This document shows, one piece after another, positions 1 to 9,783 of a DNA stretch of 64,000 nucleotides (positions are counted from its first letter, which is position 1; the number at the start of each line of letters is the position of its first letter). The notes beneath the pieces are model-generated. The model had not been told where the DNA came from, did not search any database, and worked only from the letters and a program-made list of their open reading frames with translations. The DNA is from Saprospiraceae bacterium (GTDB lineage: Bacteria > Bacteroidota > Bacteroidia > Chitinophagales > Saprospiraceae): contig JANQQI010000055.1 of assembly GCA_028285085.1 (NCBI GenBank), positions 94,027 through 158,026 of the forward strand, written 5' to 3'. Both the position numbers and the translations under genes were made by a program.

Positions 1-1237
1 CACCGTTGTTCAAAGCAGTGCAATCTGCAACGTCTACTAAGGTATAACGAATGGTTGGTGTAGCGTTGATATTACGTAAAACGTGTGACCCCCATGGCGC
101 AGTGTTATCCCAAATGATGCAGTTGGAAATCAGTGTGCTACAATTTCCGTTGTTGTCACCATTATTGTAAATCGCACCGCCGGTACCACCACCGCCGAAA
201 GTGAAATTGCCTACGAAAGTTGAATTGATGATGCTTGGGCTGGTATTTCCTTCGCTACCACCGTTATTATAAATCGCTCCGGCGGCATACGCGGAATTTT
301 TATAGAATCGGCAGTTGTAAATCAAAGGGTTACAGTAACCAACAACATTAGTATCCGTATTTTTCTTACTAACATTATACATCGCTCCACCGTGCTCATT
401 CAAAGTTTTATTTGAATCGAAATTACACTGGTAGAACTCTGGATTACAATTACCACCATCTCCATTATTGAAAAAGGCACCACCCGATTGGAAGGTCGTA
501 TTATTCGTGAAATCACAATGCAAAAAGGTTGGATTCGCTAAGCCACCAATGATACCATTAGTGTAAACGGCCCCTCCAGATACTTGTGAAGTATTGCTAT
601 CAAATTTGCAGTTAACGAAAGATGGGCGAGCTGCGCCTGAGAAACTTCCGTCGATGTAAACGGCACCACCGCTGTTATTCGCATAGTTGTTGCGGATCGT
701 ACAGTTGTGAATCATAGGGCGTGAAGCCGAGGTAAAAGCATTAACGTAAATTGCTGGTCCACTCGATTCTATTTGAGTACCACCGTTGGCGTAGCCATCT
801 TCGATGATGAATCCATCAAGTAGAGTAGCGGCGCTCACAGAACCGAAGTAAACGACGGTATTTGAGTTATCGGTGCTGAAATTCTGCGTTCCAATATCAC
901 CGCTCAAAATGGTTTCGTTAGCGGTATAATCGCGCTGATTCAAGGTTGTTTCTATACCTGTAAACCCGGCGTAAATTTTTACGCCTTCAGGAATATCAAA
1001 ATAGATGCTTTGATCGATACCATCGGTTGGATGATAGGTACCTTCCGCAACCCAAATTTGGTCACCAGTACTAGCTTGCGTCATCGCGGTGACGAGGCTT
1101 CGATAGGCATTCGCCCAGCTACTGCCATCTCCTCCGGCGGCGGCATCGATATCTACATAAATTTGTGCTGAAGTTGGTGCTGAGAAAGCAGCAAGAGAGA
1201 TACAAAGGAACAACGTCCCAAGGTAATTGTGTGACAT
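1..1237 (-). CDS. Secreted parallel beta-helix repeat protein (3' end outside window)
   Basis: The reading frame is open from an ATG at 1237 to the window edge (at least 412 codons), so the C-terminus is missing. Residues 1-25 form a signal peptide (hydrophobic core FLCISLAAF, cleavage expected after SAQ). After a short region with AAAGGDGSSWANAY, typical of the start of right-handed beta-helix surface proteins, the protein carries many repeats of the form SGGA-x-Y/F-x-NG with N/C-rich turns (for example SGGAVYIDG, SGGAVYTNG, SGGAFFNNG). Such Pmp-like or pectate-lyase-like helices are usually extracellular and in this phylum often end in a T9SS sorting domain; that part cannot be seen. A TACTTTTG box (minus strand, 1381-1374) lies about 135 bases upstream but has no clean -33 element. 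No enzymatic activity can be assigned. Confidence 0.85.
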   Translation of the reverse strand, partial: MSHNYLGTLFLCISLAAFSAPTSAQIYVDIDAAAGGDGSSWANAYRSLVTAMTQASTGDQIWVAEGTYHPTDGIDQSIYFDIPEGVKIYAGFTGIETTLNQRDYTANETILSGDIGTQNFSTDNSNTVVYFGSVSAATLLDGFIIEDGYANGGTQIESSGPAIYVNAFTSASRPMIHNCTIRNNYANNSGGAVYIDGSFSGAARPSFVNCKFDSNTSQVSGGAVYTNGIIGGLANPTFLHCDFTNNTTFQSGGAFFNNGDGGNCNPEFYQCNFDSNKTLNEHGGAMYNVSKKNTDTNVVGYCNPLIYNCRFYKNSAYAAGAIYNNGGSEGNTSPSIINSTFVGNFTFGGGGTGGAIYNNGDNNGNCSTLISNCIIWDNTAPWGSHVLRNINATPTIRYTLVDVADCTALNNG

Positions 1238-1478
1238 GCGTGTAAGATTATAAGTTTTGGTAAAAACGTACTATACGGCTATCATTCGATAGCTTTTATT
1301 AAGCAATTCGAGGGGAAAATTTGGTGTAAGTTATATTCTGGAGGAAATTATAGGATGGCAATGAATTCTATTACAAAAGTACGAATATAACGAATGGGGA
1401 ACATACCCGGAAGATGGTATTTTTAATATATAAAAATAATGTCATTCTTGATGAAGAAGCCTGCTGTCCTATATGTGA

Positions 1479-3035
1479 TTATTTATTTGCAATCATAATT
1501 TTCTGAGAATAAGTTTGTTCGATGCCGTTGACTTGTAAGAGGTAAATGCCATCTGGTAGCTGTGCTGTGGACACATAGATAGAAGAACCATTGAAATTTG
1601 TGGATGTTTTTAAAATTTCTCGCCCATTTAACTGGTAAATTATAGTCGTGAGCGGTTGATTGGTACAGCTGGCATTGATTTCTAATTGCTGAGTACTGGA
1701 ATGCTGAATGACTTGAAATTGACATTGACCGAGATCCATAGTATTGGTCAGCATCGCATTTACTTCTGCAAAGGTACTATTTTGAATACCAGCTTCTTCG
1801 GCGATTGCAGCGACTGTGGCTTGCACCACTTGGCGAATGAAGGTGAAATTGAGATTACCTAAGGTATCGCCTTCCATATGGTACTCCTCGTTGCGGAAAT
1901 TAGCACCATCGGTCAGCATAATAGCGGGCAATCCAGCTAACCAAAAACTAGCATGGTCGCTACGCCCCAAGTCTGGGGTTAGCACCAGCCACCCAGCGGG
2001 CGCATCCAAAGAAACGACGCGCAGTTCTGGAACATAGGCTGCCGCCGCTACATCGAAGGCTTGTCGAAATGCACTGAATTCAGCTTGTCCAACATTAGTG
2101 ATGAAATTACCTCGAAATTCGGCATCTTCTACGGCCGCATAAGCCTCAGGGAAAAGTAGTTCGAATCCATCTGGCAGGGTTTGTGAATTTGGCTCATCGG
2201 AGTAATAACCGATCATTTCAAAATCAAACATGCCTAGGAGTTCATCGAAGGGTTCCATGCCATTGTCCACATATTCGAGGCTACCCACCAGACCTTCTTC
2301 TTCCAGGTCAAAGCCAATAAAGCGCAAACTACGTTTGAAGTTATAGGGAGCGAGTACGCGTAACGCCTCAAGAATACCGACTATGGCAGAACCATTGTCG
2401 TCAGCCCCAGGAGAATCCAGCACTGTGTCGAAGTGTCCCCCCAGGATGTATAATTCTGCCTCATTGGTTAGACCGGCTTTGTTTCCGATTACGTTACGAG
2501 CAGCGTAGCCATCAAAATCAAAACTTTGTGAAGTTGTGACTAGGCCAGCATTTTCGAAACGATTCAACATGAGGTCAATGGTTTCATCAAGATGCTGAGC
2601 ACCAGTCGTACGATGTCGTATGCCTTCCACAAATTCCAAATCAGTACGCAGTAAATTACTGTCAACTGCTGCAACAATCGCAGGAATATCCACTTGTCGG
2701 TCATCTGCCACCAAGCGAAAACGATAATTACCGTCTAAAGTAATCTGATTCGTGTAGTTCCACTCGATGCTTTTGCCATTTCCCGGTGTGGTTGGAAACC
2801 CAATATCGCCACTAGCCCCATTTGCAGGAATCAGAAAATGCTGACCATTATTATCCGAAGCGACCAAAGAAATCTCTACATCATCTCCCTCCATATCACT
2901 TAAATCATAAGTGAAAGTCAATGAATTACTGCCGTTATCGATCACCGTAAGATTGGTAATCTGAGGGGGCTCATTTTGAGCAATCGCTTGAGTGGTGATT
3001 AGGCTGAATAGGCAAAGAATAATCAGATGGCGCAT
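1479..3035 (-). CDS. Secreted M28-family zinc peptidase with T9SS sorting domain
   Basis: About 518 residues from the ATG at 3035. This start is preferred over an upstream in-frame one because it opens directly with a signal peptide (MRHLIILCLFSLITTQAIAQ). Residues 22-110 look like a beta-sandwich domain. The M28 aminopeptidase domain follows, with the expected metal and catalytic residues: His in GGHFDTV (about 201), Asp in GADDNG (about 212), the Glu cluster DLEEEG (about 245-247), an Asp in MFDFEM (about 271) and His in RSDHASFW. The last 80 residues form a type A T9SS sorting domain (YQLNGREI, LPDGIYLLQVNG). Expected role: extracellular or surface removal of amino acids from peptides. It is a monocistronic minus-strand gene between two other minus-strand genes. 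Substrate is unknown. Confidence 0.9.
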   Translation of the reverse strand: MRHLIILCLFSLITTQAIAQNEPPQITNLTVIDNGSNSLTFTYDLSDMEGDDVEISLVASDNNGQHFLIPANGASGDIGFPTTPGNGKSIEWNYTNQITLDGNYRFRLVADDRQVDIPAIVAAVDSNLLRTDLEFVEGIRHRTTGAQHLDETIDLMLNRFENAGLVTTSQSFDFDGYAARNVIGNKAGLTNEAELYILGGHFDTVLDSPGADDNGSAIVGILEALRVLAPYNFKRSLRFIGFDLEEEGLVGSLEYVDNGMEPFDELLGMFDFEMIGYYSDEPNSQTLPDGFELLFPEAYAAVEDAEFRGNFITNVGQAEFSAFRQAFDVAAAAYVPELRVVSLDAPAGWLVLTPDLGRSDHASFWLAGLPAIMLTDGANFRNEEYHMEGDTLGNLNFTFIRQVVQATVAAIAEEAGIQNSTFAEVNAMLTNTMDLGQCQFQVIQHSSTQQLEINASCTNQPLTTIIYQLNGREILKTSTNFNGSSIYVSTAQLPDGIYLLQVNGIEQTYSQKIMIANK

Positions 3036-3103
3036 GTTGGGGGAATTTGATTGTAATAAAAATAGGGGATGCCCTGCAGTATTCAAAGCAGTAATCGGGT
3101 TTA

Positions 3104-3141
3104 AAAACAAAAGAGCCACCAATTAAGCATTGATGGCTCTT
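3104..3141 (-). terminator. Intrinsic terminator of the alanine symporter gene
   Basis: An 8-bp perfect stem (3111-3118 with 3134-3141) is extended by an inner CAAT/ATTG pairing and followed on the minus strand by TTGTTTTT. It lies 20 bases after the stop codon of the symporter gene. Confidence 0.85.
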
Positions 3142-3160
3142 CGATTGTATATTCAGTTTT

Positions 3161-4816
3161 TTATGTTTTCGAATCGTGTGCTCTGACCGCTTTTAGATAT
3201 TTGGCAACTTCTTCCCTGACTTTAGGCGCTAATATGATTAGACCAATCATATTTGGAAAGATCATCGCAAAGACCATTGCATCGGAAAAATCAACAACGG
3301 CTCCCAAACTCACTGCCGCACCAACTACTACAAAGGCCAGGAAGAGAACTTTGTAAGACATATCTGCCATTTTACTACGTCCGAACAAGAATTTCCACGC
3401 TTGCAAACCATAGTAGGACCAAGACAACATGGTAGAAAAGGCAAATAAAATGACTGCGATAGTAAGTACATAGCGGAAACCAGGAATGGCTGAATCGAAG
3501 GCACGCGCTGTCAAGTTAACCCCTCCAAGACTTTCACCTGTAGTGGCAAGCGTTACAGCACTACTACTAGGATCAACACCGTAAGCAAATTCACCGTTGA
3601 TATTGAAAATAACAATAACTAAGGCCGTCATCGTACAAACCACTACCGTATCAATGAATGGTTCAAGTAAAGCGACAATACCTTCACTAGCCGGATAACG
3701 CGTGCGTACCGCAGAGTGAGCAACGGAAGCAGAACCCACACCAGCCTCATTAGAGAAAGCTGCTCGACGGAACCCTTGAATTAATACCCCAAGGAATCCA
3801 CCAACGATACCAGTACCAGTAAATGCACCACTGAAGATTTGACCAAATGCTTTCGGTATCAAACCCGCATTCATAATCAAGATAATGACTGCGGCGGAGA
3901 CATAGATACCAACCATAACTGGAACGATACGCTCAGCTACTTTACCGATACGCTTGATTCCACCAATAATTACAATACCTACAAAGATCATTACGACGAC
4001 CCCAAAAGCGGTACCCGCAAAGGTAGATTCTGTACCAATCATTTCCTTGAACTGAGCCGCAGCTTGATTGGCTTGGAACATATTACCACCACCAAAAGAA
4101 CCACCGACCAGCATAATGGCGTAAAAAATGGCGAATATTTTTCCAAGTCCAGCGAGACCTTTTTCGGCCAGTCCCTTTTTCAAATAGTACATTGGACCAC
4201 CGTAGACCGTACCATCAGGACCAATTTCTCGATATTTTACCCCAAGTGTACATTCCGTGAATTTAGAAGCCATACCCAGCAAACCGGCCAGAATCATCCA
4301 AAAGGTAGCTCCCGGGCCACCTACCGCAATGGCGATGGCCACCCCGGCAATATTTCCTAGACCTACCGTTGCGGAGAGTGCTGCTGTCAGTGCCTGAAAA
4401 GCGGATACTTCTCCAGTATGTCCTTCCGTACGTGCTGTTTTAAGGATATCTCCGTCGGCCGTAGGCATATCAGGATCGCCAACTTCTGCTTCTGGATTAT
4501 TAACATCCTCGCTAGGATCTCCGGCGAGATCATCATACTTACCGCGTACCACGTTGATTGCTAGTCCAAAACGAGTGAAATTAGGAAAACCAAAATAAAT
4601 CGTGAAGTAGGTAGCAGCCAGAACGAGAACGATTAAGACGATAGGAATAGAAATCTCACCAAGTGGAATAGAATAAAAAACAATTCCTGCGACCCAGGCC
4701 GCGGCTGGAGAAATTATTTCATTGATTTTATCATCAATTCCCTTCGGCGTCTCCTGACAAAAAGCGATCAGTGGGAGTAAAAAAGTGGTTAGTAATAAGA
4801 GTAATCTCTTCTTCAT
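3161..4816 (-). CDS. Sodium:alanine symporter, AGCS family
   Basis: 551 residues with around eleven hydrophobic segments; imports alanine or glycine with sodium or protons across the inner membrane. Family signatures are clear: FQALTAALSATVGLGNIAGV (about 140-160), KYREIGPDGTVYGGPMYYL (about 195-213) and RAAFSNEAGVGSASVAHSA (about 351-369). Two features are unusual for the family. The protein starts with a signal-peptide-like segment (MKKRLLLLLTTFLLPLIAFCQ) before the first core helix. An acidic insertion of about 30 residues (DPSEDVNNPEAEVGDPD and following) lies between KYDD and the conserved GEVSAFQAL motif. Monocistronic, with its own terminator. Function assignment is secure; substrate preference is inferred from the family. 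Confidence 0.93.
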   Translation of the reverse strand: MKKRLLLLLTTFLLPLIAFCQETPKGIDDKINEIISPAAAWVAGIVFYSIPLGEISIPIVLIVLVLAATYFTIYFGFPNFTRFGLAINVVRGKYDDLAGDPSEDVNNPEAEVGDPDMPTADGDILKTARTEGHTGEVSAFQALTAALSATVGLGNIAGVAIAIAVGGPGATFWMILAGLLGMASKFTECTLGVKYREIGPDGTVYGGPMYYLKKGLAEKGLAGLGKIFAIFYAIMLVGGSFGGGNMFQANQAAAQFKEMIGTESTFAGTAFGVVVMIFVGIVIIGGIKRIGKVAERIVPVMVGIYVSAAVIILIMNAGLIPKAFGQIFSGAFTGTGIVGGFLGVLIQGFRRAAFSNEAGVGSASVAHSAVRTRYPASEGIVALLEPFIDTVVVCTMTALVIVIFNINGEFAYGVDPSSSAVTLATTGESLGGVNLTARAFDSAIPGFRYVLTIAVILFAFSTMLSWSYYGLQAWKFLFGRSKMADMSYKVLFLAFVVVGAAVSLGAVVDFSDAMVFAMIFPNMIGLIILAPKVREEVAKYLKAVRAHDSKT

Positions 4817-4917
4817 TCTGGTCTGTTTTCGTTTTGAATTAGTTTTATCAGCTCGTTAAGGTATCCACTTATTTTTATTTATTCAAAACTTGCCCGTAAA
4901 ATTTGAGATGGTAGAAT

Positions 4918-6276
4918 CTAGCGGCTCGGAATATCCATACGGATGCGCCACATCTTGGGTAGGTAGTTGTTAATCCGCCGGGGCAGCACCTTGAGCCACC
5001 CCAAAGTATGCCCCTCGTAGCTGGCCAATTGCCATCCCGGATGAGCGGTGGGCCATTGAATATTTTCTCGCTTGAGGTATTGTAACGCAGTGGTGTGATC
5101 AAGTGCCAGGCGTTCAATTTGCGGAGAGAGAAGTGTACTTAAGGCTAGCTCGTGCCGAGGAATAAAATCCTGTCTTTTGAATTCACCGAGTGGTTTTCCC
5201 CAATGCATACGAGGTAAAGTTGTAGTCAGAATGGCTAAATCTTCCAGCTGGTGCTCAAGAACAGCGATGATATGGCCACGATCATTTTGAAAGCATTGTA
5301 GAGGAAGATCTGCTCGGATCCAAGCTTGCAATTGCTCTTTTTGCTTGCGTGGAACGCGCTGTCCCAAGTTGGCTGGCTTGGTTTTTCTTGAGAAGCTGGC
5401 TGATTCTGAGCTTTCCTTACGCAGGCAAGCCAAAAAAAAGCCTTCTCCACGTAATCGATGAGGATAAAACTGATAGCCCCAGCCGGTATCCACAATGCCC
5501 CAGTCCTTGGGAACAGAAAGAGGAGTTAATGTAAAAGCATCATCTTGCGTGAGCGATTTTACATTATCTCTGTTTTCGGCGGTATTGTAAGTACAGGTCG
5601 AATACATGAGGACGCCTCCGGGCCGAACTAAGGGTGCGGCCGTTTTGAGAATCCGTTGTTGACGTCGATGACAAAGTTGTACATTTGACCTTGACCATTC
5701 GGACATCGCTTGTGGATCTTTGCGGAAAAGGCCTTCCCCCGAGCAGGGTGCATCGACTAGCACCAGATCAAACCAGCCTTCCAGTGCCGCAAAATCTGCC
5801 GGATCATGCTGACTGGTGTATACCTCGGCTTGTCCCCACTTAATGACGTTTTGCCGCAGAATCGGATAGCGGGTTTTGATCACCTCATTAGCCAACAGTA
5901 AACTTTTCGGAGGTAGAAGCGAAGCCAGCAAAGTGGTTTTACCACCCGGAGCGGCACAGAGGTCTAATACGCGCAGCGGCCGCTCCTCGGGAAAACACTG
6001 CCGGAAAGCTTCGGCGATAAACATCGAGGATGCCTCCTGCACATAGTAACAGCCCGCGTGGAAGAGCGGATCAAGGGTGAAAATAGGCCGCTTGGGCAGA
6101 TAGTAAGCATTGCGATGCCAGGGAATAGCTTCTCCATCTGCCGGCGGATGAATAGGCTTGGCGGTATTCAGCCGAATACTGACCGGGGCGGGGCTATCCA
6201 GCGCAGCCTGAAAGGCTGGCCACTCGGCCCCGAGTTGGGCTTCCATTTGTTGGGCAAAATCCGCGGGTATTGTCAT
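4918..6276 (-). CDS. RNA m5C methyltransferase, NOL1/NOP2/Sun family (RsmF-like)
   Basis: 452 residues; SAM-dependent cytosine-C5 methylation of rRNA or tRNA in the cytoplasm. The SAM-binding loop DLCAAPGGKTT is at 105-115. The two catalytic cysteines are in DAPCSGEGLF (C178) and YSTCTYNTAENRD (C228). The C-terminal 170 residues resemble the RsmF/YebU C-terminal RNA-binding region (DLPLQCF, LPRMHWGKPLGEFKRQDFIP). The gene starts 21 bases after the stop codon of the UbiD-type decarboxylase and is probably co-transcribed with it. Whether the target is 16S C1407 as in E. coli RsmF cannot be decided from sequence alone, so no gene symbol is given. Confidence 0.9.
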   Translation of the reverse strand: MTIPADFAQQMEAQLGAEWPAFQAALDSPAPVSIRLNTAKPIHPPADGEAIPWHRNAYYLPKRPIFTLDPLFHAGCYYVQEASSMFIAEAFRQCFPEERPLRVLDLCAAPGGKTTLLASLLPPKSLLLANEVIKTRYPILRQNVIKWGQAEVYTSQHDPADFAALEGWFDLVLVDAPCSGEGLFRKDPQAMSEWSRSNVQLCHRRQQRILKTAAPLVRPGGVLMYSTCTYNTAENRDNVKSLTQDDAFTLTPLSVPKDWGIVDTGWGYQFYPHRLRGEGFFLACLRKESSESASFSRKTKPANLGQRVPRKQKEQLQAWIRADLPLQCFQNDRGHIIAVLEHQLEDLAILTTTLPRMHWGKPLGEFKRQDFIPRHELALSTLLSPQIERLALDHTTALQYLKRENIQWPTAHPGWQLASYEGHTLGWLKVLPRRINNYLPKMWRIRMDIPSR

Positions 6277-6297
6277 TCCGCAAAGATAATGATCGCT

Positions 6298-8133
6298 CTA
6301 GATTTTCAAACTGGCCAGCGCCGGGTCATCCACAAAGAGTTGATCCACTCGCTTGGACACCTTGGTATCCGGGATCAAAGGAGGCGCGTGATGCGGTTTA
6401 ATTCGTGCGTCAATCACCAGCGGTCCACGACAGCCCCAATGTTTGTATTCCACAAAACTATTGACACCATAAATATCATGCGACGGATTGGTACGGGTAA
6501 AGGCTACCCATAGAAAATTATTGAGCGTAGCGGCGGTGAAATCACTATCATCGACCAACAAGATCAATGGAATTTGATCGAGTGGGAGAGTGGCCAATTG
6601 ATCACAGAGCTTGGCAATGCTTTCGGCACTTTCCGCTTGACTTTGGAATGCCGGAGCTTGAATGGCCAAAATACCTTTTTGTACAAACTTTGGTTTAGAG
6701 AAACCATCCGGTAAATTGAAATTACCAGGAAGTTCTGCGCTGAGCTGCTGCAGTGGATCGCCACAGCAAGCGATTACAACCTTTGATCCAGCATTCCAGC
6801 CAGTACCACTGTAATCGAGCGTATCGATCGTGGTTTTGGTTTGAAAATGCAGATCACGAGTCCAGTCTACGCGTTGCAAGACGTGATCGAAGAAGGCTGG
6901 GATATCGTGCGTACTTAGTTTAGGGACATCGCCCTCAGCAGCGATGATCAGAAATTTGGCTAAGGAGGTTTGGCCGCTACCTAGAATTCGATTGGCTTGA
7001 GTAAGAATTTCTTCGGGGCGTCGCTCGCGGAAGGGCATATACCGTTCGCTACCGATGGCTAGCAGCAAGGGGTGAACGCCGGCAGCATCGACTGCGTTTA
7101 TTTCTACAATCCCCGGAAATTCTTGCGGGGTAAGCAATTTGACGAGTTGATGAATCAAATAGCCAAAGCTGGAATCTTCTTGTGGCGGTCGCCCGACGAC
7201 GGTAAAGTGCCAAATAGCATCCTTGCGGTGATAGACTTTGTCGACTTCCATCACCGGAAAATCATGTTGTAAACTATAATAACCGAGATGGTCACCAAAT
7301 GGCCCCTCTGGCATTTTTTTATTCTTAACAATCTTTCCGGTAATGACAAAGTCTGCATCCGAAGAAAGGACATGTCCGTCACGCCGGGTGTAGCGAAAAC
7401 GACGTCCACCGAGCATACCTGCGAAAGTGAGTTCAGACAAGCCTTCCGGCATCGGCATAATGGCGGAAAAAGCATGGGAGGGTGGCCCACCCACGAAAAT
7501 TGATGCTCGAAACGGCTCATCACCTTTATTATATAAGGTGTGATGTACACCAATACCGCGATGCAATTGATAGTGCATCCCGATTTCTTTATCCATTTGA
7601 TAGTTATTGCCTGATAGCTGGATGCGATACATGCCCAAATTGGACTGCATAACGTTTTGGACCTTGGGAGGTAAAGTGAAGACTTGTGGTAGCGTAACGA
7701 AGGCTCCACCGTCCATTGGCCAACTTTTAACTTGTGGTAGCTGGCTAATCGATGTCTCGCCGTAGGTAATCGGACTACTAAATCGGCTTTTCATCGGTAG
7801 CGCCGTCAGAGCAGTGAAAGGAGCCGATAGATATCGAGTCGGTTTTTTAAAAAAATTGGCTGGATCGGCTTTGAGCTCGATGACTTTTTGTACTTTTTCA
7901 ATAGTACTCCGAAATAAGAATTCTGTCCGTGCGTAGGTACCATATATATTAGTAACCGCTCGGAAAGGGCTACCCTTGACATTTTCAAAAAGAATGGCTG
8001 GTCCGCCAGCATCAAATACCCGGCGGTGGATTTCGGCCATTTCCAAATCGGGATCCACTTCCGTTTTTACACTAATCAGATGTCCGTGTTTTTGTAGATC
8101 ACGAACACACTCTTGCATACTTTTATAAACCAT
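6298..8133 (-). CDS. UbiD-family decarboxylase, probably menaquinone biosynthesis
   Basis: 611 residues; prenyl-FMN-dependent aromatic acid decarboxylase family. Recognisable UbiD blocks include QLPQVKSWPMDGGAFVTLPQ (about 151-170), SNLGMYRIQLSGNNYQMDKE (near 185-204), IGMHYQLHRG and EGPFGDHLGYYS (about 277-288). The length of about 610 rather than 490 matches the long UbiD homologues that accompany the futalosine menaquinone route in Bacteroidota. mqnE and mqnA are also in this window (53.8-56.4 kb), which supports a role in decarboxylating a naphthoate intermediate; this is inference from context. No UbiX-type flavin prenyltransferase gene is visible here. It is transcribed divergently from thyA and followed closely by the methyltransferase gene. 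Confidence 0.85.
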   Translation of the reverse strand: MVYKSMQECVRDLQKHGHLISVKTEVDPDLEMAEIHRRVFDAGGPAILFENVKGSPFRAVTNIYGTYARTEFLFRSTIEKVQKVIELKADPANFFKKPTRYLSAPFTALTALPMKSRFSSPITYGETSISQLPQVKSWPMDGGAFVTLPQVFTLPPKVQNVMQSNLGMYRIQLSGNNYQMDKEIGMHYQLHRGIGVHHTLYNKGDEPFRASIFVGGPPSHAFSAIMPMPEGLSELTFAGMLGGRRFRYTRRDGHVLSSDADFVITGKIVKNKKMPEGPFGDHLGYYSLQHDFPVMEVDKVYHRKDAIWHFTVVGRPPQEDSSFGYLIHQLVKLLTPQEFPGIVEINAVDAAGVHPLLLAIGSERYMPFRERRPEEILTQANRILGSGQTSLAKFLIIAAEGDVPKLSTHDIPAFFDHVLQRVDWTRDLHFQTKTTIDTLDYSGTGWNAGSKVVIACCGDPLQQLSAELPGNFNLPDGFSKPKFVQKGILAIQAPAFQSQAESAESIAKLCDQLATLPLDQIPLILLVDDSDFTAATLNNFLWVAFTRTNPSHDIYGVNSFVEYKHWGCRGPLVIDARIKPHHAPPLIPDTKVSKRVDQLFVDDPALASLKI

Positions 8134-8186
8134 ATTGTATCTCCAGTTTCAAACAGAATTGCTAAGCCGCTTTGCTTAGCCATGAC

Positions 8187-8217
8187 TTGGTAACAAAGAT
8201 AAATGTTAGTAGTTTTG
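8187..8217 (+). promoter_or_regulatory. Promoter of thyA (Bacteroidota consensus)
   Basis: TTG at 8187-8189, a 20-base spacer, then TAGTTTTG at 8210-8217. This fits the Bacteroidota primary-sigma consensus. The predicted start lies about 45 bases before the ATG. An oppositely oriented TATCTTTG (8201-8194), lacking a good -33 box, may serve the divergent decarboxylase gene. Confidence 0.65.
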
Positions 8218-8265
8218 TGAAAGTGATAAAAGTCGGACTTTACAATTTAAATTCATTTTAGATTC

Positions 8266-9060
8266 ATGCAGCAATACCACGAACTTCTTCAGCATATCCT
8301 CGATAATGGTTCTCAAAAAGGAGATCGTACCGGTACAGGTACATTAAGTGTATTTGGTTATCAAATGCGCTTTGATTTGGCGGATGGCTTTCCCTTGGTT
8401 ACCACGAAGAAGTTGCATCTGCGATCCATTATTCATGAATTACTGTGGTTTCTGGCTGGTGATACTAACGTGAAATACCTGCAAGATAACGGTGTACGTA
8501 TCTGGAATGAGTGGGCCGATGAGCAAGGCGACCTTGGGCCGGTTTATGGTAAGCAGTGGAGAAGCTGGACTGGTGCAGATGGCCCTACGATCGATCAAAT
8601 TACTCAGGCCGTAGAGATGATTAAGCACAATCCCAACTCACGGCGGATTATCGTCAATGCTTGGAACGTCGGTGAAATCGATGCTATGGCCTTGGCTCCC
8701 TGCCACTGTCTATTTCAATTTTATGTAGCCGATGGTAAATTATCCTGTCAGCTTTATCAGCGCTCGGCGGACGTTTTCCTTGGTGTGCCATTCAATATCG
8801 CTTCTTATGCTTTATTGACCATGATGATGGCTCAAGTCTGTGGTCTGGAAGCCGGCACTTTTGTTCATACCTTTGGTGACGCACATTTATATTCTAATCA
8901 TCTCGAGCAAGCACGCTTGCAACTCACCCGTGATCCACGTCCATTACCTCAAATGCGTCTTAATTCCAATGTGAATTCAATTTTTGATTTTACTTTCGAA
9001 GACTTTACTTTAGAAAATTACGACCCACATCCTCATATTAAAGCTGCGGTATCAGTATAA
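8266..9060 (+). CDS. thyA: Thymidylate synthase
   Basis: 264 residues, the same length as the E. coli enzyme. Makes dTMP from dUMP using methylene-tetrahydrofolate. The N-terminal phosphate-binding Arg is in GDRTGTGT (19-26). The nucleophile is C146 in the conserved [12 protein letters not shown], and the dUMP-binding block [19 protein letters not shown] follows. The C-terminal [11 protein letters not shown] is intact. No dihydrofolate reductase gene follows, although in many bacteria folA is adjacent. Confidence 0.98.
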   Translation: MQQYHELLQHILDNGSQKGDRTGTGTLSVFGYQMRFDLADGFPLVTTKKLHLRSIIHELLWFLAGDTNVKYLQDNGVRIWNEWADEQGDLGPVYGKQWRSWTGADGPTIDQITQAVEMIKHNPNSRRIIVNAWNVGEIDAMALAPCHCLFQFYVADGKLSCQLYQRSADVFLGVPFNIASYALLTMMMAQVCGLEAGTFVHTFGDAHLYSNHLEQARLQLTRDPRPLPQMRLNSNVNSIFDFTFEDFTLENYDPHPHIKAAVSV

Positions 9061-9427
9061 ACTACAAGATTTAGGGTAATTTTTATAAAAAGTTGGCGAA
9101 TTTGTTTTATTCAAATCAATTATTTGTTAAATTAACGTAAAGCCAAATTATTATCCCCCACGCTATCTGATCCCATACATCGATTTCAAATATTTTTTAA
9201 CCTACAAAACTACACTGTCATGATTGAAGTCGTATTGGTAATCTTTGTAGCTTGGGTCCTAGCCGATGTAAAAGAAGAACTATCTGTCAATTAAACCCAT
9301 TTCACAAAAAAATTATATTGGTCTGGTTTTAGGTGCCTTCCCTCCCCTTAATGGCGGCTATTAGTAGAAATTTAATTTTCTCTTCAATATGTAGTGGACG
9401 AATTGCGTTTTTGCATCGTTATGTTGA
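9061..9427 (+). other. AT-rich intergenic region after thyA
   Basis: This stretch contains only one short candidate ORF (9220-9294, listed separately). I see no hairpin with a U-tract and no structured RNA. A TTTTTG stretch near 9410 could belong to a promoter for the acyl-carrier-like gene, but it lacks the TA of the -7 box. Confidence 0.5.
9220..9294 (+). CDS. Possible 24-residue hydrophobic peptide
   Basis: An ATG ORF encoding MIEVVLVIFVAWVLADVKEE followed by LSVN. The first half is a single hydrophobic segment and the second half is charged, the form of a small membrane peptide. There is no recognisable family and no obvious ribosome-binding site. It could be a chance ORF. Confidence 0.25.
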   Translation: MIEVVLVIFVAWVLADVKEELSVN

Positions 9428-9442
9428 GTGAAAATTATTTTA

Positions 9443-9712
9443 ATGATCTACAATAAAAGTCAAAGCATGGAAGTGCAGCAAAGAATTATGAGCATGGTGA
9501 GCTGGGTGGCACAAGTACCACCAACTCAAATTTGCCTGACCACTAATTTTAAGTCTGACCTGGATCTGGATGAAATTGATGTCATGAGCCTGATTCTACA
9601 GCTTGAAAGATGGTTTAACGTAGTTTTGACCAAAGAAGAGGTAGAGCGAATCGAAACGGTGAAAGACGTCAGTGACTGCATCGCACGTTACGCTACCAAG
9701 TTTGCAGCTTAA
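9443..9712 (+). CDS. Acyl-carrier-protein-like protein lacking the phosphopantetheine serine
   Basis: About 89 residues from the ATG at 9443. A GTG at 9428 and an ATG at 9467 are alternative starts; the last would give MEVQQRIMSMVSWVAQV, which aligns best with the first helix of acyl carrier proteins. The region DLDLDEIDVMSLILQLERWF corresponds to the ACP block with the DSL motif before helix II, followed by the usual second half (LTKEEVERIETVKDVSDCI). The expected serine is replaced by glutamate (DEID instead of DSLD), so the protein should not carry a 4'-phosphopantetheine arm. It stands alone between thyA and the respiratory operon, with its own terminator. Function unknown. Confidence 0.75.
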   Translation: MIYNKSQSMEVQQRIMSMVSWVAQVPPTQICLTTNFKSDLDLDEIDVMSLILQLERWFNVVLTKEEVERIETVKDVSDCIARYATKFAA

Positions 9713-9739
9713 TACCTATCCGTCAACTACTTGCTCAGG

Positions 9740-9783
9740 GATAGTTCAATCTGATGATGAGGATTGAACTATCTTTCGTTTTA
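9740..9783 (+). terminator. Intrinsic terminator of the ACP-like gene
   Basis: A perfect 12-bp stem (9740-9751 with 9762-9773) with a 10-base loop, followed by TTTCGTTTT. Confidence 0.9.
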
